The notes under the pieces were generated by a model, which was not told the origin of the DNA, ran no database searches, and saw nothing but the letters and a program-made list of their open reading frames with translations. From NCBI GenBank assembly GCA_024236175.1, contig JACKKY010000004.1, positions 570,501 through 634,500 on the forward strand: a DNA stretch of 64,000 bases, read 5' to 3'. The first letter of the stretch is position 1; each line of letters starts with the position of its first letter. Positions 34,324 through 43,480 of this stretch are shown one piece after another. Source of the stretch: Novosphingobium sp. Lineage in GTDB: Bacteria > Pseudomonadota > Alphaproteobacteria > Sphingomonadales > Sphingomonadaceae. The position numbers were made by a program, and so were the translations under genes.

Positions 34324-35592
34324 TCAGAACGGCAGGTTGTAGAACTTCACTGCGTTGTCCTGCAGGACCTTCTTCTTCACGTCGAAGTCATAGCCGCCGA
34401 GCACATCGACGATATGCTCCTGCACGCCCGGATAAAGCGAAGTCGGGTGCGGGAAGTCGGTCTCGAACATGACATTCTCGATACCGATGGTCTCCAGCAG
34501 CAGCTTCGGCGCGACCTTCTCGAACCAGAAGGTGCACATGAAGTGGTCGTGGAAATAATCCCACGGCTGCTTCTTGAGCACGTCGCGCATGATCGGGAGC
34601 ATTTCGCGGAACTGGTGCTCCAGCGCCTCGACAGCGAAGGGAATCCAGCCTGCGCCGCTTTCGATCAGGCCGATCTTGAGATCGGGATGACGATCGAGCC
34701 GGCCCGAGACCATCCAGTTGCCCAGCGTCGCGGCATTGCCGATCGAGAACATCGTCGCCACGACTGACAACTGCTGCTCGAACCTGAAACCTTCCCAGGT
34801 CAGCATGTTGGGATCGATCGCGGCATTGAGGTGGAAGTTGAGCGGCGTGCCCGTGTCGGAGCAAAGCTCGAGGAACGGCGTCCAGTAGTCGTGATTGAAG
34901 CTGGGCACGCCGACGCGTTCCGGCGTGTCGGGCAGCACGAAGCCTTTCAGCCCCATGTCGATGCAGCGCTGCGCTTCCTTTTCCAGCTCCTTCTGGTCCC
35001 ACAGCGGCAGGTGCGCCATCGGGAACAGGCGATCACCGGACTCCTTTTGCCATTCGGCATTGAAATCGTTGAACGTCTTCATGATCGCCAGCGCGAGTTC
35101 GTTGTCACCCAGCGACATCAGCATGCCCGCCTGGGTAATGCCGGAATTCTGGAAGCAGATCTGCGCATAGACGCCCATGTCGTCCATCGCCTGCAGTCGC
35201 GGCGCAATCTCGTGACCACCCGCGTGGCTTTCCTCAAGCGTCGGAAACGCGAGGCGGCCCAGCAGCTTGTTGTTATCCTTGCGGATCACGTTGCCGCCCA
35301 GCGTGCCGCAGTTGCGGTCACCGATGTACCAGCGGTCGACGCCGTCCTTGTCGCGCACGACATAGGGCATCTTGTCTTTCATTCCCGCAGGCGCGCGCGA
35401 CGTGAAAAGATCAGGCGGTTCGACGATATGGGTGTCGGTGTCGACGATCTTGATCCCCGCGAGCGAAGGATGCAGCCCGCCCGACTGGGAGGCGTAGTCG
35501 ACTTCGCGGATCACGCCGCCGGGCATGTAGCCTTCGGCGGACCAGTATTTGCGCGCGGATTGCGCCATTTCCTTGGCGTCGGCGTCGGCCAT
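34324..35592 (-). CDS. Amidohydrolase-2 family metal hydrolase/decarboxylase (paralogue 1)
   Basis: The 422-residue protein starts at ATG 35592 behind AGGAGA. IKIVDTDTHIVEPPDLF supplies the DxH metal site at the start of the TIM barrel (PF04909). PLNFHLNAAIDP carries the next His, and MFETDFPHPTSLYPG the terminal Asp-x-x-His. Relatives hydrolyse ring or amide bonds or decarboxylate aromatic acids. It is about 60% similar by eye to the second copy at 36.2 kb, with the same N-terminal lead (KYWSAEGYMPGGVIREVDY). It opens the catabolic region; its substrate is unknown. Confidence 0.85.
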   Translation of the reverse strand: MADADAKEMAQSARKYWSAEGYMPGGVIREVDYASQSGGLHPSLAGIKIVDTDTHIVEPPDLFTSRAPAGMKDKMPYVVRDKDGVDRWYIGDRNCGTLGGNVIRKDNNKLLGRLAFPTLEESHAGGHEIAPRLQAMDDMGVYAQICFQNSGITQAGMLMSLGDNELALAIMKTFNDFNAEWQKESGDRLFPMAHLPLWDQKELEKEAQRCIDMGLKGFVLPDTPERVGVPSFNHDYWTPFLELCSDTGTPLNFHLNAAIDPNMLTWEGFRFEQQLSVVATMFSIGNAATLGNWMVSGRLDRHPDLKIGLIESGAGWIPFAVEALEHQFREMLPIMRDVLKKQPWDYFHDHFMCTFWFEKVAPKLLLETIGIENVMFETDFPHPTSLYPGVQEHIVDVLGGYDFDVKKKVLQDNAVKFYNLPF

Positions 35593-35714
35593 GAGTCATC
35601 TCCTGAAACTTCGATAATGAGTTGCATTTGGAGATTGCGCGCACGATTTTCAACGCGCGGGCCAAACGCCCGCGCGATCAGTGAAACCGCAACTGCAGCC
35701 CGAAGGCCGCTATG

Positions 35715-36038
35715 TCAGACGGACAGGGTCTCTTCGAACAGCCACAGCTGCGCCGATGTGAAGTCCAGCGAATCGGACGTCGGCATCTGGCCGGCCTCGG
35801 CGCGGCGGTTCATTTCGCCGAGCAGGGCACCGGGATCATCGGTCTCGATCTCATAGATGGCGAGGTAGTTCGCGGGAGCCGGCATCGGCGACATCGGGCT
35901 CGGAACGAAGCGGCGTCCAGACTTGATACCGGGAATGGCCAGCAGATCGTGAATGTGCTGGCTGTTGTACCATTCGTTGTATTCGTCGTCGCGGCCTTCC
36001 TTGGCCGAGCTCGGCACGACAAGAACATATTTTCCCAT
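35715..36038 (-). CDS. EthD-like (dimeric alpha-beta barrel) small protein
   Basis: The 107-residue protein starts at ATG 36038 after GGAGAGG. It begins YVLVVPSSAKEGRDDEYNEWYNSQHIHDLLAIPG, the typical opening of EthD/DUF4286-like ferredoxin-fold proteins found beside catabolic P450 and amidohydrolase genes. Such proteins often act as dimeric lactone isomerases, monooxygenases or accessory proteins. It sits between the two amidohydrolase paralogues on the same strand. Confidence 0.7.
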   Translation of the reverse strand: MGKYVLVVPSSAKEGRDDEYNEWYNSQHIHDLLAIPGIKSGRRFVPSPMSPMPAPANYLAIYEIETDDPGALLGEMNRRAEAGQMPTSDSLDFTSAQLWLFEETLSV

Positions 36039-36115
36039 TGCTACAATCCTCTCCGGTCAGTTCCGATGGCGTGGCTTGGCCGCAGCGCCCCGCCCTGTCA
36101 ATCGGACTTCACATG

Positions 36116-36148
36116 CAAAAAAGGGCGCACCATTACGGCACGCCCTTT
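36116..36148 (-). terminator. Rho-independent terminator after amidohydrolase 2
   Basis: On the minus strand AAAGGGCGTGCC (36148-36137) pairs with GGTGCGCCCTTT (36131-36120, two G-U pairs) around GTAAT and runs into TTTTTT. It lies 38 bases after the stop of the gene at 36187 and separates it from the EthD-like gene. Confidence 0.8.
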
Positions 36149-36186
36149 CCGCTTCCATGCCGGGCCAGCCCGCCTCAGCAGGTCTC

Positions 36187-37449
36187 TTATAGCCCCAGAT
36201 TGAACAGAGTCGATGCGTTGTCCTGCAGCACCATCTTGCACTCCTCGTACGGCCTGTCGCCGAGCGCCCGGACGATGTGCTGCTGCACATCGGGATAGAG
36301 CGAAGTCGGGTGCGGGAAGTCGGTCTGGAACATCACCCGGTCCAGGCCGACGATCTCGAGCTGGGTCTGCGGCCCGATCTTCTCGAACCAGAAGCTGGTC
36401 CAGAAATTGCGGCGCCAGTAGTCCCACGGCCGCATTTCGATCATGCGGTCGGGCATCATCTCGTTGAACTGGTGCTCGAGCATTTCGAGCACGAAGGGAA
36501 CCCAGCCGACCCCGCTTTCGATCAGGCCGATCTTGAGATCGGGATGACGATCGAGCCGGCCGGAAACCATCCAGTTGCCGATGGTCGCGGCGTTGCCGAG
36601 CGAGAACATGATCGGGATGATCGAAAGCTTCTGCTGGAAGCTCATCGGCTCCCACACCAGGTCCTGCGGATTCATCGCCGCGTTGATGTGGAAGTTGATC
36701 GGCGTGCCGGTCGCCTCGCACATTTCGAGGAACGGGGTCCAGTAGTCGTCCGCGAAGCTGGGCACGCCGGTATTCTCGGGCATGTCCGGCAGCACGAAGC
36801 CCTTCATCCCGCCATCGATGACGCGGCGCGCTTCCGCGAGCATTTCCTCGCGGTCCCAGAAGGGCAGATGCGCCATGTTGAAGACGCGCTGGCCCGACTG
36901 TTCCATGTATTCCATCGAGGCGTCGTTGTAGATCTTGAGGATGGTGACGGCGAGTTCGTTGTCGCCCAGCGCCATCAGCGAACCGGCCTGCGTCACGCCG
37001 GAATTCTGGAAACAGATCTGCGCCCAGATGCCCGCCTCGTCCATCAGCTGCACGCGTTCCTTCATCCGGTAGGAGCCGGGATGGCTTTCTTCCACGGTGG
37101 GAAACGCAAGCCGGCCAAGCAGCTTGTTGTGATCCTTGCGGATCACATTGCCGCCGGTCGAACCGAAGTTCCGGTCGCAGCAATACCAGCGGTCGACGCC
37201 ATCCGGGTCGCGCCGGAGCTGGGGAACCTTGTCCTTGTACTTCTCCGGCGCGCGGGACGTGAACAGGTCGGGCGCCTCGGTGATATGCGTGTCGCAATCG
37301 ACGATCTTGATGCCCTCGAGCAGCGGATGCACCCCGCCGCTCTGGGTGGAATAGTCGATCTCGCGGATCACGCCTCCGGGCTGGTAGCCCTCGGCGGCCC
37401 AGTACATTTTGGCGGCAAGTGCCAGTTCGTCCTGCTTGCCTTCGGACAT
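36187..37449 (-). CDS. Amidohydrolase-2 family protein (paralogue 2)
   Basis: The product is 420 residues from ATG 37449, behind GAGGAGAG. It has the same architecture as paralogue 1: KMYWAAEGYQPGGVIREIDY lead, IKIVDCDTHITEAPDLF metal site, INFHINAAMNP, SGRLDRHPDLKIGLIESG and MFQTDFPHPTSLYPD. The two copies probably arose by duplication and may act on successive or related intermediates. It is divergent from a dehydrogenase gene, with a TTTGCA/TGCAAA palindrome in the gap, and is followed by a strong terminator. Confidence 0.85.
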   Translation of the reverse strand: MSEGKQDELALAAKMYWAAEGYQPGGVIREIDYSTQSGGVHPLLEGIKIVDCDTHITEAPDLFTSRAPEKYKDKVPQLRRDPDGVDRWYCCDRNFGSTGGNVIRKDHNKLLGRLAFPTVEESHPGSYRMKERVQLMDEAGIWAQICFQNSGVTQAGSLMALGDNELAVTILKIYNDASMEYMEQSGQRVFNMAHLPFWDREEMLAEARRVIDGGMKGFVLPDMPENTGVPSFADDYWTPFLEMCEATGTPINFHINAAMNPQDLVWEPMSFQQKLSIIPIMFSLGNAATIGNWMVSGRLDRHPDLKIGLIESGVGWVPFVLEMLEHQFNEMMPDRMIEMRPWDYWRRNFWTSFWFEKIGPQTQLEIVGLDRVMFQTDFPHPTSLYPDVQQHIVRALGDRPYEECKMVLQDNASTLFNLGL

Positions 37450-37504
37450 CGCGACTCTCCTCGGTTGTCTCAAGCTGGGGACCTTGTCGCATCGCGCCAC
37501 AAGG

Positions 37505-37517
37505 TTTGCAATGCAAA
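37505..37517. promoter_or_regulatory. Palindrome in the divergent amidohydrolase/dehydrogenase promoter
   Basis: TTTGCA and TGCAAA flank a single A, 56-68 bases before the amidohydrolase start and 98-110 before the dehydrogenase start. The position suits an operator controlling both. No regulator gene is adjacent. Confidence 0.4.
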
Positions 37518-37614
37518 GTAAATCAGGCCACCCATCGGGCAGACCGATTGACAGCGATCGGGATTGGCGGCCACGGTCGCGCGATCGAATGCGTATCGGG
37601 GAAGGAATGAAGTG

Positions 37615-38556
37615 ATGGGCTCCACGCCGCGCATCGGGCTGATCGGCCTCGGCAATGCCGGACAGGCGATGCTGCGGCCCCTGTCCCTGCGCTACCCCAT
37701 GGCGATCCATGACCGCGATCCGGCGCGGTGCGACCAGTCGCTTGCCGCCTGCAAGGCCCCGCCCACCGTTTCACCGAGCGCCGCCGCGCTGGCTGAAAGC
37801 GCGGAGCTGGTGATCCTCTCGCTCCCCAATCCCGCCGCCTCGCTGTCGGTAGCGGGGGAAATCCGCGATGCGCTTTCCCCGGGCACGATCGTGGTGGAGA
37901 CCAGCACGGTCAGGCCCGAGGATATCGAGGCGCTGCATGAAATACTCGGCCCGGCAGGCGCCCGGGTGATCGATGTCGCGCTGGTCGGCGGCGTCGCCAA
38001 GCTGGCCGAAGGGCAGGCGGTTTTCCTTGCCGGCATGGAGGAAGCCGAAGCGGGCCTTGCCGGCGAGGTGCTGGACGCCATGGCCGACGAGATATTCTTC
38101 CTGGGCGCACGCGGCAACGGCATGCGCACCAAACTTGTGGTGAACGCCGTGGCCCATGCCGTCTATGTCGTGCTTGTCGAGGCGGGCGCCCTGGCTGCGG
38201 CTCAGGACATTCCCCTTGCGGTCCTGCAACGCCTGCTGGAGCGCGAGTCCGGCCTTGCCCGGCCGCTGTCACACCGCTTCGGCGAACGCTTGCAGAACCA
38301 CGATTTCGACGGCGGCATGTCGACACTCAACGCGCGCAAGGATTCCCGGCTGATCCTCGACGAGGCGCATGAGCTGGGCGTGCCGCTCTTTGCCATTCCC
38401 GCCGCCCATTCGGTCTACGAGCTCGCGCTGCGCGAGGGCCTGGGCAGTCTCGACTATGCGTCGATCGGGCAGCTCTGGGAGAAATGGCTGGAGATCGATT
38501 TCGCCGGAATGACCGGCGGCAAGGACGAAACCCGAGCTGACGACGATTCCGGTTGA
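37615..38556 (+). CDS. NAD(P)-dependent beta-hydroxyacid dehydrogenase (3-hydroxyisobutyrate dehydrogenase-like)
   Basis: The product is 313 residues from ATG 37615 (GGGGAAGGA site). RIGLIGLGNAGQAMLRPL is the dinucleotide motif. IVVETSTVRPEDIEAL and VIDVALVGGVAKLAEGQAVFLAGG-like sequence cover the substrate region, and GNGMRTKLVVNAV contains the conserved catalytic Lys. The C-terminal helical domain is complete. It is expected to oxidise a 3-hydroxy acid or reduce the aldehyde. It lies 23 bases upstream of a phosphotransferase gene and is probably in an operon with it. Confidence 0.82.
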   Translation: MGSTPRIGLIGLGNAGQAMLRPLSLRYPMAIHDRDPARCDQSLAACKAPPTVSPSAAALAESAELVILSLPNPAASLSVAGEIRDALSPGTIVVETSTVRPEDIEALHEILGPAGARVIDVALVGGVAKLAEGQAVFLAGMEEAEAGLAGEVLDAMADEIFFLGARGNGMRTKLVVNAVAHAVYVVLVEAGALAAAQDIPLAVLQRLLERESGLARPLSHRFGERLQNHDFDGGMSTLNARKDSRLILDEAHELGVPLFAIPAAHSVYELALREGLGSLDYASIGQLWEKWLEIDFAGMTGGKDETRADDDSG

Positions 38557-38579
38557 GGCCACACAGGGAGAGCGCTGCG

Positions 38580-39668
38580 ATGTCTGAAACCAATACCTTC
38601 TCGCTGCCGGTCGAGATCGACGGCATTACCCGCGACTGGCTCGAGACCGCGCTGTCCGGCTACGCGCCCGGAGTGAGGGTGCGCGATTTCGAACTGGTCG
38701 ACTTCATCCGCACCACCTGCACCAAGATCCGCATCCGGCTCGATCTCGACAACAATCCGCCCGATGCGCCGATCCCGCCGACGGTTATCCTGAAAGGCGG
38801 CTTCGAGCCCCACAGCCGCAAGATGTGGCCGATGCACCAGAACGAGGCGCTGTCCTACGGCACGCTGATGCCCCAGCTCGGCCTGCGGGTGCCGACGCCC
38901 TATTTCTCGGGCTGGGACGAGGACGCCCTGCAGGGCATCGTCATCATGGAAGACCTGGTCGCGCGCGGCGTACATTTCTGCTCCCCGCTCGAACCGCACA
39001 GCTTCGAGCACACCGAAAAGCGGGTGAAGGCGCTTGCGCGTTTCCACGCGCAGACGTGGGGCAGCCCGGAAATCAGGGCGGGCGGGCGCTGGGGCTGGCT
39101 TTCCGACATGCCGGCGAACTGGCATGCCTATTTCGACCCCTATCTCGAGCCCGAGGTGTGGAACCACTACGTAACCTCGGCCAGGGGCGCCGCGGCCTCC
39201 ACCGAATTCCACGACCGCGACTGGATGCATGACGCGCTGGACCGCATGGCGGCCCTCGCAAAGACGCTGCCCTACTGCGCCAATCACGGGGATACGCATA
39301 TCGGCAACCAGTATGTCGACGTGGACGGGGAGCCCGGCTTCTTCGACTGCATCGCCTGTGCCGCGCCGGGCATGATCGAAATCGCCTACCACCTGGGCTG
39401 CGCGCTCGATCTCGCCACGCGGCGCAAATACGAGGGCGCGCTGATCGAGGCCTATCTGCAGGAACTGAGAGCCAACGGCGCCGACGCGCCGGGCTTCGAC
39501 GAGGCCATGCACCAGTACGGCACGTTCCTGGCTTTCGGCTACGCCATCTTCATCATCAACGAGGCGGTATTCCAGACCGAGGCGAACAACACCGCCTACA
39601 CCGCCCGCTTCAGCCAGGCGATGCTGGACCACGACACCAAGGGGAAGCTTGCGGCAATCCGCATGTGA
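38580..39668 (+). CDS. APH/EcKinase-like phosphotransferase
   Basis: The product is 362 residues from ATG 38580 (GGGAGAG site). It has a kinase-like fold: VILKGGFEPHS (ATP Lys), IVIMEDLVARGV (hinge), CANHGDTHIGNQYVDVDG (catalytic HGDxHxxN) and FFDCIACAAPG (metal-binding region, DC in place of DF/W). Proteins of this type occur in catabolic operons of sphingomonads and actinobacteria and phosphorylate unknown small molecules. It follows the dehydrogenase gene closely and precedes a P450 on the same strand. Confidence 0.75.
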   Translation: MSETNTFSLPVEIDGITRDWLETALSGYAPGVRVRDFELVDFIRTTCTKIRIRLDLDNNPPDAPIPPTVILKGGFEPHSRKMWPMHQNEALSYGTLMPQLGLRVPTPYFSGWDEDALQGIVIMEDLVARGVHFCSPLEPHSFEHTEKRVKALARFHAQTWGSPEIRAGGRWGWLSDMPANWHAYFDPYLEPEVWNHYVTSARGAAASTEFHDRDWMHDALDRMAALAKTLPYCANHGDTHIGNQYVDVDGEPGFFDCIACAAPGMIEIAYHLGCALDLATRRKYEGALIEAYLQELRANGADAPGFDEAMHQYGTFLAFGYAIFIINEAVFQTEANNTAYTARFSQAMLDHDTKGKLAAIRM

Positions 39669-39767
39669 GAATCCACCTCCGCCTACCATCGCACCGGCGG
39701 ACATGAATGCACACCCCTTGCCCTAATTCCCGCTTCCCGGCATGCATTCCTCAAGAGGGAGACACAA

Positions 39768-41075
39768 ATGTCCGATCAGGCAATGCTCGCAAAGGAATTC
39801 CCGCAGTCGCTCGATGAAATCCGGGTCGATTTCCCGGATGCGCCTCCGCATGTCCCGAAAGACCGGATCGTCGATCTGTCGGTGGCGATGGGCGGTGTGC
39901 CCAACGATCTCGTCGACCCCTATGAGCCGTTCGAATGGCTCAACGGTCCCGAAATCCCCCGCCTCCTCTTCAACCCGCCGGCACGCGGGGGGCTCGGCGC
40001 TGCGGCGGGCGCAGCGCCGAAGGGCAACTGGGTCGTTACCCACTACGAGGACATCGACCGGGTCTACACGGACAACGATCATTTCTCGAACAAGGGCACG
40101 GCCGAATTCCAGCAGCTGATCGGCGAGACCTTCCGCTCTATTCCGCTTGCGATCGACCCGCCGGAACACGGCAAGTACCGCATGTTCCTGATGCCCTATT
40201 TCTCGCCGGCGCGGATCACCCGCGACCTGGAACCCCGCATCCGCGAAGTGGTGGTCGAGATGATCGAACAGGTCGCCGACAAGGGCGAGGTCGACATGGC
40301 GTGGGACTTCGCACGCGTCTATCCGGTGCGCATCTTCATGGGGCTGATGGGCTTTCCGGACGAAAAGTTCGACGACTTCCTCGAATGGGAATGGAACATC
40401 CTGCATTCGGGCAGCCTGGAGAAAATGCAGTGGGCACTCTCCAACGTGCTCAATTTCCTGCGCGGCTTCATCGCCGAGAAGGAAAAGAACCCCGACGAAT
40501 TCCTGACCTCGTCGATCGTCAACGGCACGATCGAAGGCAAGCCGCTGACCGAGGACGAGAAGATCGGCATGGTCTGGTTCCTGTGGCTCGGCGGTCTCGA
40601 CACGGTCGCCGCCACGATCAGCCAGATGTATCGCCGCATGGCCTTGCAGCCGGAAATCCAGACGATGATCCGCGAGCATCCCGAATGGATCAACGGCGCG
40701 GTCGAGGAATTCCTGCGCACCCAGCCGATCCTCAGTTCGGGCCGCCGGGCGACGAAGGACTTCGAGTGGCACGGTGTCCAGATCAAGAAGGGCGACGGCT
40801 TCTCATGCCTGAATCCCGCGGGCAACTTCGATCCCGCCCGCTTCGCCAATCCGCGCGAGTTCGACCCGACGCGCAAGGGCAACCGGCATTTCACCTTCGT
40901 CGGCGGCGTCCACACCTGCCTCGGCGCGCACCTCGCCCGCCGCGAGCTGCGGCTGCTGCTGGAAGAATGGTTCAAGCGCATTCCCGAATTCCGGATCAAG
41001 CCGGGGACGGACACGACCGTGTTTCCCGGCCTGCTCTCGATCCGCAACCTGCATCTGGAATGGGATGTGAAATAG
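39768..41075 (+). CDS. Cytochrome P450 (copy 1)
   Basis: The 435-residue soluble P450 has the I-helix oxygen motif WLGGLDTVAATIS, the K-helix EEFLRTQP (ExxR) and the heme-binding FVGGVHTCLGAHLARRE with the axial Cys at ~384. DPPEHGKYRMFLMPYFSP is also typical. It would hydroxylate a hydrophobic substrate, needing a ferredoxin and a reductase. It lies at the end of the plus-strand run dehydrogenase-phosphotransferase-P450 and differs clearly from the other three P450s here. Confidence 0.93.
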   Translation: MSDQAMLAKEFPQSLDEIRVDFPDAPPHVPKDRIVDLSVAMGGVPNDLVDPYEPFEWLNGPEIPRLLFNPPARGGLGAAAGAAPKGNWVVTHYEDIDRVYTDNDHFSNKGTAEFQQLIGETFRSIPLAIDPPEHGKYRMFLMPYFSPARITRDLEPRIREVVVEMIEQVADKGEVDMAWDFARVYPVRIFMGLMGFPDEKFDDFLEWEWNILHSGSLEKMQWALSNVLNFLRGFIAEKEKNPDEFLTSSIVNGTIEGKPLTEDEKIGMVWFLWLGGLDTVAATISQMYRRMALQPEIQTMIREHPEWINGAVEEFLRTQPILSSGRRATKDFEWHGVQIKKGDGFSCLNPAGNFDPARFANPREFDPTRKGNRHFTFVGGVHTCLGAHLARRELRLLLEEWFKRIPEFRIKPGTDTTVFPGLLSIRNLHLEWDVK

Positions 41076-41161
41076 CGCCCTGCGCGCACCTCGAAGGCGG
41101 CCTCGGCACTGGCATTTGACGTTGGCTCGCCCGGAATTGTTCCGGGCTCAGCGGCTCGGCG

Positions 41162-41524
41162 TCAGGTGTCGTCCGCGCTGTCGCAGAGGATGTACTTGCC
41201 GCCGGACTCCTCGACATTGTGCTCTTCGCGCAGCTCTTCCTTGTAAGCCTCGATCGCCTCTTCGCCATCGAGATGGCTCACGGTGAAGCGCGCCACGACC
41301 ATGTCGTCGGGCACATCGAGCAGATAGAGGTAGCGCGGCCCTGCGGTTTCGGCGATGCGGCTGACGTTGAAGCCGTCCGCCAGGGACCAGCTGTCTTTCG
41401 ACCAGCTGACGATCTTCCTCTCGCAATATCGGCAATAGCTCGTGTGCGAGCCATCGTCCTCCTTGTGCTTCGTGCGTTCCGGCACGTGCTTTCGCGTGTA
41501 CCAGCATTGCGTCAGCGCCAACAT
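41162..41524 (-). CDS. Hypothetical small protein with a CxxC zinc-ribbon-like motif
   Basis: The 120-residue protein contains SYCRYCERKIVSWSKDSW near residues 29-46, a rubredoxin/zinc-ribbon-like CxxC, and an acidic C terminus (EEAIEAYKEELREEHNVEESGGK). A second Cys pair is not evident, so metal binding is only possible. The middle (YLYLLDVPDDMVVARFTVSHLDG) looks like an ordered alpha-beta domain. No family recognised. It lies alone between P450 copy 1 and the TauD gene. Confidence 0.55.
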   Translation of the reverse strand: MLALTQCWYTRKHVPERTKHKEDDGSHTSYCRYCERKIVSWSKDSWSLADGFNVSRIAETAGPRYLYLLDVPDDMVVARFTVSHLDGEEAIEAYKEELREEHNVEESGGKYILCDSADDT

Positions 41525-41701
41525 TGCCTTGTCCTTTGTGACCCCTTGCCATCATCGGCCCGCCGGGCATCCCGAACGGTCCAAAACGTTACCTGTCCGT
41601 TGCGGCGAGCTTTCCCAAACCCTCCACGGCAGATGGGCATCATTATTAATCAGAAGGGTTAAGTCGGCGTTAAACACGCCGGAAGGGCGCCATTCCCCGG
41701 A

Positions 41702-42574
41702 TTACCCGGCGACCGCCGCAGTAGGCGTTTCCAGCCCGGCGGTCACCCGGACCACGCGACGCTTGTGCGGCGCATAGTCGTCCGGCGCGAGATGGAGCGT
41801 CACCAGTTCGTCCCAAACGACGATGTCGCCGTCGCGCCAGCGGTGGCGATAGACGAAGTCCGACTGGGCGATGTGGTTGAACAGGAAATTGAGGATGTGC
41901 CGGCTTTCCTTGTGGCTCAGCCCTTCGATCTTCACCGTGTAGGTCGGATTCACGAACAGCGCACGGCGGCCACTGCGGGGGTGCCGGATCACGATCGGGT
42001 GCGAAAGCGGCGGAAAGGCCTCTTCGAAGGCGCGCTGCACATCGGCGGGCTTGTCCCTAAGCCCGATCGCCTCGCGATAGCCGGGCGGCTCGGCATGGGT
42101 GGCGCGCAGGCCGCTCAGCCAGTTCTGCATCTCCTGCGACAGATCGTCGTAGGCCGCGCACAGGCTGGTCCATGACGTGCCGCCCCCGGTCGGCGGAATG
42201 ATTTCCGGCCGCAACACCGCGATGCGGGGAACCTGCGCGGTGAAGGTGGAGTCCGTATGCCAGCCCTGGTGCTCTCCCCATTGCATCGAAGCGGGCCGGT
42301 CCCGCCTGCCCTTGACGATGTCCTCGACGACAAGGACCGGTTCCCAGCCGAGGAACTTCAGCGTCGGCAAGGGCTCGAGGGGACCGAAGACTTCGGCAAG
42401 CCGTTTCTGGTCCTCGAGCCCGGCCTGCTGCCCGGAAAACACGATGACGCCGTGCTCGTCGAGCGCGTTCCTGATCGCTTCCGCTTGTCCCGCGGAAATG
42501 TCGCGAATGTCGATGCCGTCGAGGCGTGCGCCGATGTTGGTGGTCAGCGGCTCGACCGATAGATTTTCGCCCAT
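41702..42574 (-). CDS. TauD/TfdA-family 2-oxoglutarate/Fe(II) dioxygenase
   Basis: The product is 290 residues from ATG 42574 (GAGAGG site). GWHTDSTFTAQVP supplies the HxD iron ligands, VWDELVTLHLAPDDYAP the distal His, and HKRRVVRVTAG the 2-oxoglutarate-binding Arg. GGGTSWTSLCAAYDDLS is the usual loop. Family members hydroxylate sulfonates, phenoxyacetates or similar acids and cleave the C-S or C-O bond. It is divergent from an SDR gene, and both fit the oxidative theme of the region. Confidence 0.9.
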   Translation of the reverse strand: MGENLSVEPLTTNIGARLDGIDIRDISAGQAEAIRNALDEHGVIVFSGQQAGLEDQKRLAEVFGPLEPLPTLKFLGWEPVLVVEDIVKGRRDRPASMQWGEHQGWHTDSTFTAQVPRIAVLRPEIIPPTGGGTSWTSLCAAYDDLSQEMQNWLSGLRATHAEPPGYREAIGLRDKPADVQRAFEEAFPPLSHPIVIRHPRSGRRALFVNPTYTVKIEGLSHKESRHILNFLFNHIAQSDFVYRHRWRDGDIVVWDELVTLHLAPDDYAPHKRRVVRVTAGLETPTAAVAG

Positions 42575-42712
42575 GAAGGCATCCTCTCTTATCCCGGCTT
42601 CCAGCCTTCCATGCCTGCGAGCGCGGTTCAAGCCCGCGCGCGTTGACATCGCGGCGCAGCGCTGCCCTATTCATCGCAAAGGGCGAGAATCGCCGGGAGA
42701 GGAAACACCACC

Positions 42713-43477
42713 ATGACAAGTCAGATACCCGGAGCAGGCCTGCTGGCAGGCAAGACCGCAATCATCACGGGCACCGCCATGGGCCTCGGCAAGGCCATGG
42801 CCCGGGTCTTCGTGCGCGAAGGCGCGAAAGTCCTCGCCGCCGACATAGACGGCTCCAACGAGCAGTCGCTGGCCGACCTCGGGCCGGACTGCATCCCTTT
42901 CCATGCCGACGTCAGCAAGGAAGAGGACGTGAAGGCGATGTTCGCGAAGGCCAGGGAGCTGTTCGGCCGGGTCGACATCGCCGTCAACAATGCCGGGACG
43001 ATCGCGGTCGGCGGCGTGACCGACCTTTCCCCGGAGAGCTACAACGAGTTCACCCAGACCAATTTCCTGGGCGCGATGCTGTGCACCCGGCATGCGTTGG
43101 AGACGATGGTGCCCGACGGCGGCGGGGTGATCATCAACGTGACTTCGGTCGGATCGCTCAACACCGAGGACCGGGCGCCGATCATCTATTCGGCGGCCAA
43201 GGCGGCGGTGAATTCGCTGACCAAGGCGATCGCGGTGAAATACGGGGCGCAGGGCATCAGGGCCAACGTCCTGGCGCCCGGTTTCACCCACACCGAAAAG
43301 ACAATCGGCGCGCCTCGCGACGTGATCGCGCCGATGGAGGAGAAATCCGCTTTCCGCCGCGCCGGCGATCCGGAGGAACAGGCGCAGGTAGCGGCGTTCC
43401 TCGCCTCCGACCGGGCATCCTACGTCAACGGCGTGATACTGCCGGTCGACGGCGGCTGGTCGGCCCGGATGGCCTGA
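42713..43477 (+). CDS. Short-chain dehydrogenase/reductase (copy 1)
   Basis: The 254-residue classical SDR has TGTAMGLGKAMA (TGxxxGxG cofactor motif, residues ~20-31), VNNAGTI, NVTSVGS (catalytic Ser) and YSAAKAAV (YxxxK). The C-terminal DGGWSA ends the fold. An acidic residue after beta-2 (AADIDGSN) suggests NAD preference. It probably oxidises an alcohol formed by the P450s or the dioxygenase. It converges with the SMP-30 gene three bases away. Confidence 0.92.
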   Translation: MTSQIPGAGLLAGKTAIITGTAMGLGKAMARVFVREGAKVLAADIDGSNEQSLADLGPDCIPFHADVSKEEDVKAMFAKARELFGRVDIAVNNAGTIAVGGVTDLSPESYNEFTQTNFLGAMLCTRHALETMVPDGGGVIINVTSVGSLNTEDRAPIIYSAAKAAVNSLTKAIAVKYGAQGIRANVLAPGFTHTEKTIGAPRDVIAPMEEKSAFRRAGDPEEQAQVAAFLASDRASYVNGVILPVDGGWSARMA

Positions 43478-43480
43478 CCG

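Noticed and set aside
39704..39749. Inverted GAATGCA/TGCATTC before P450 copy 1
   Set aside because: The 31-base spacer and the absence of the motif elsewhere in the region make chance the better explanation.
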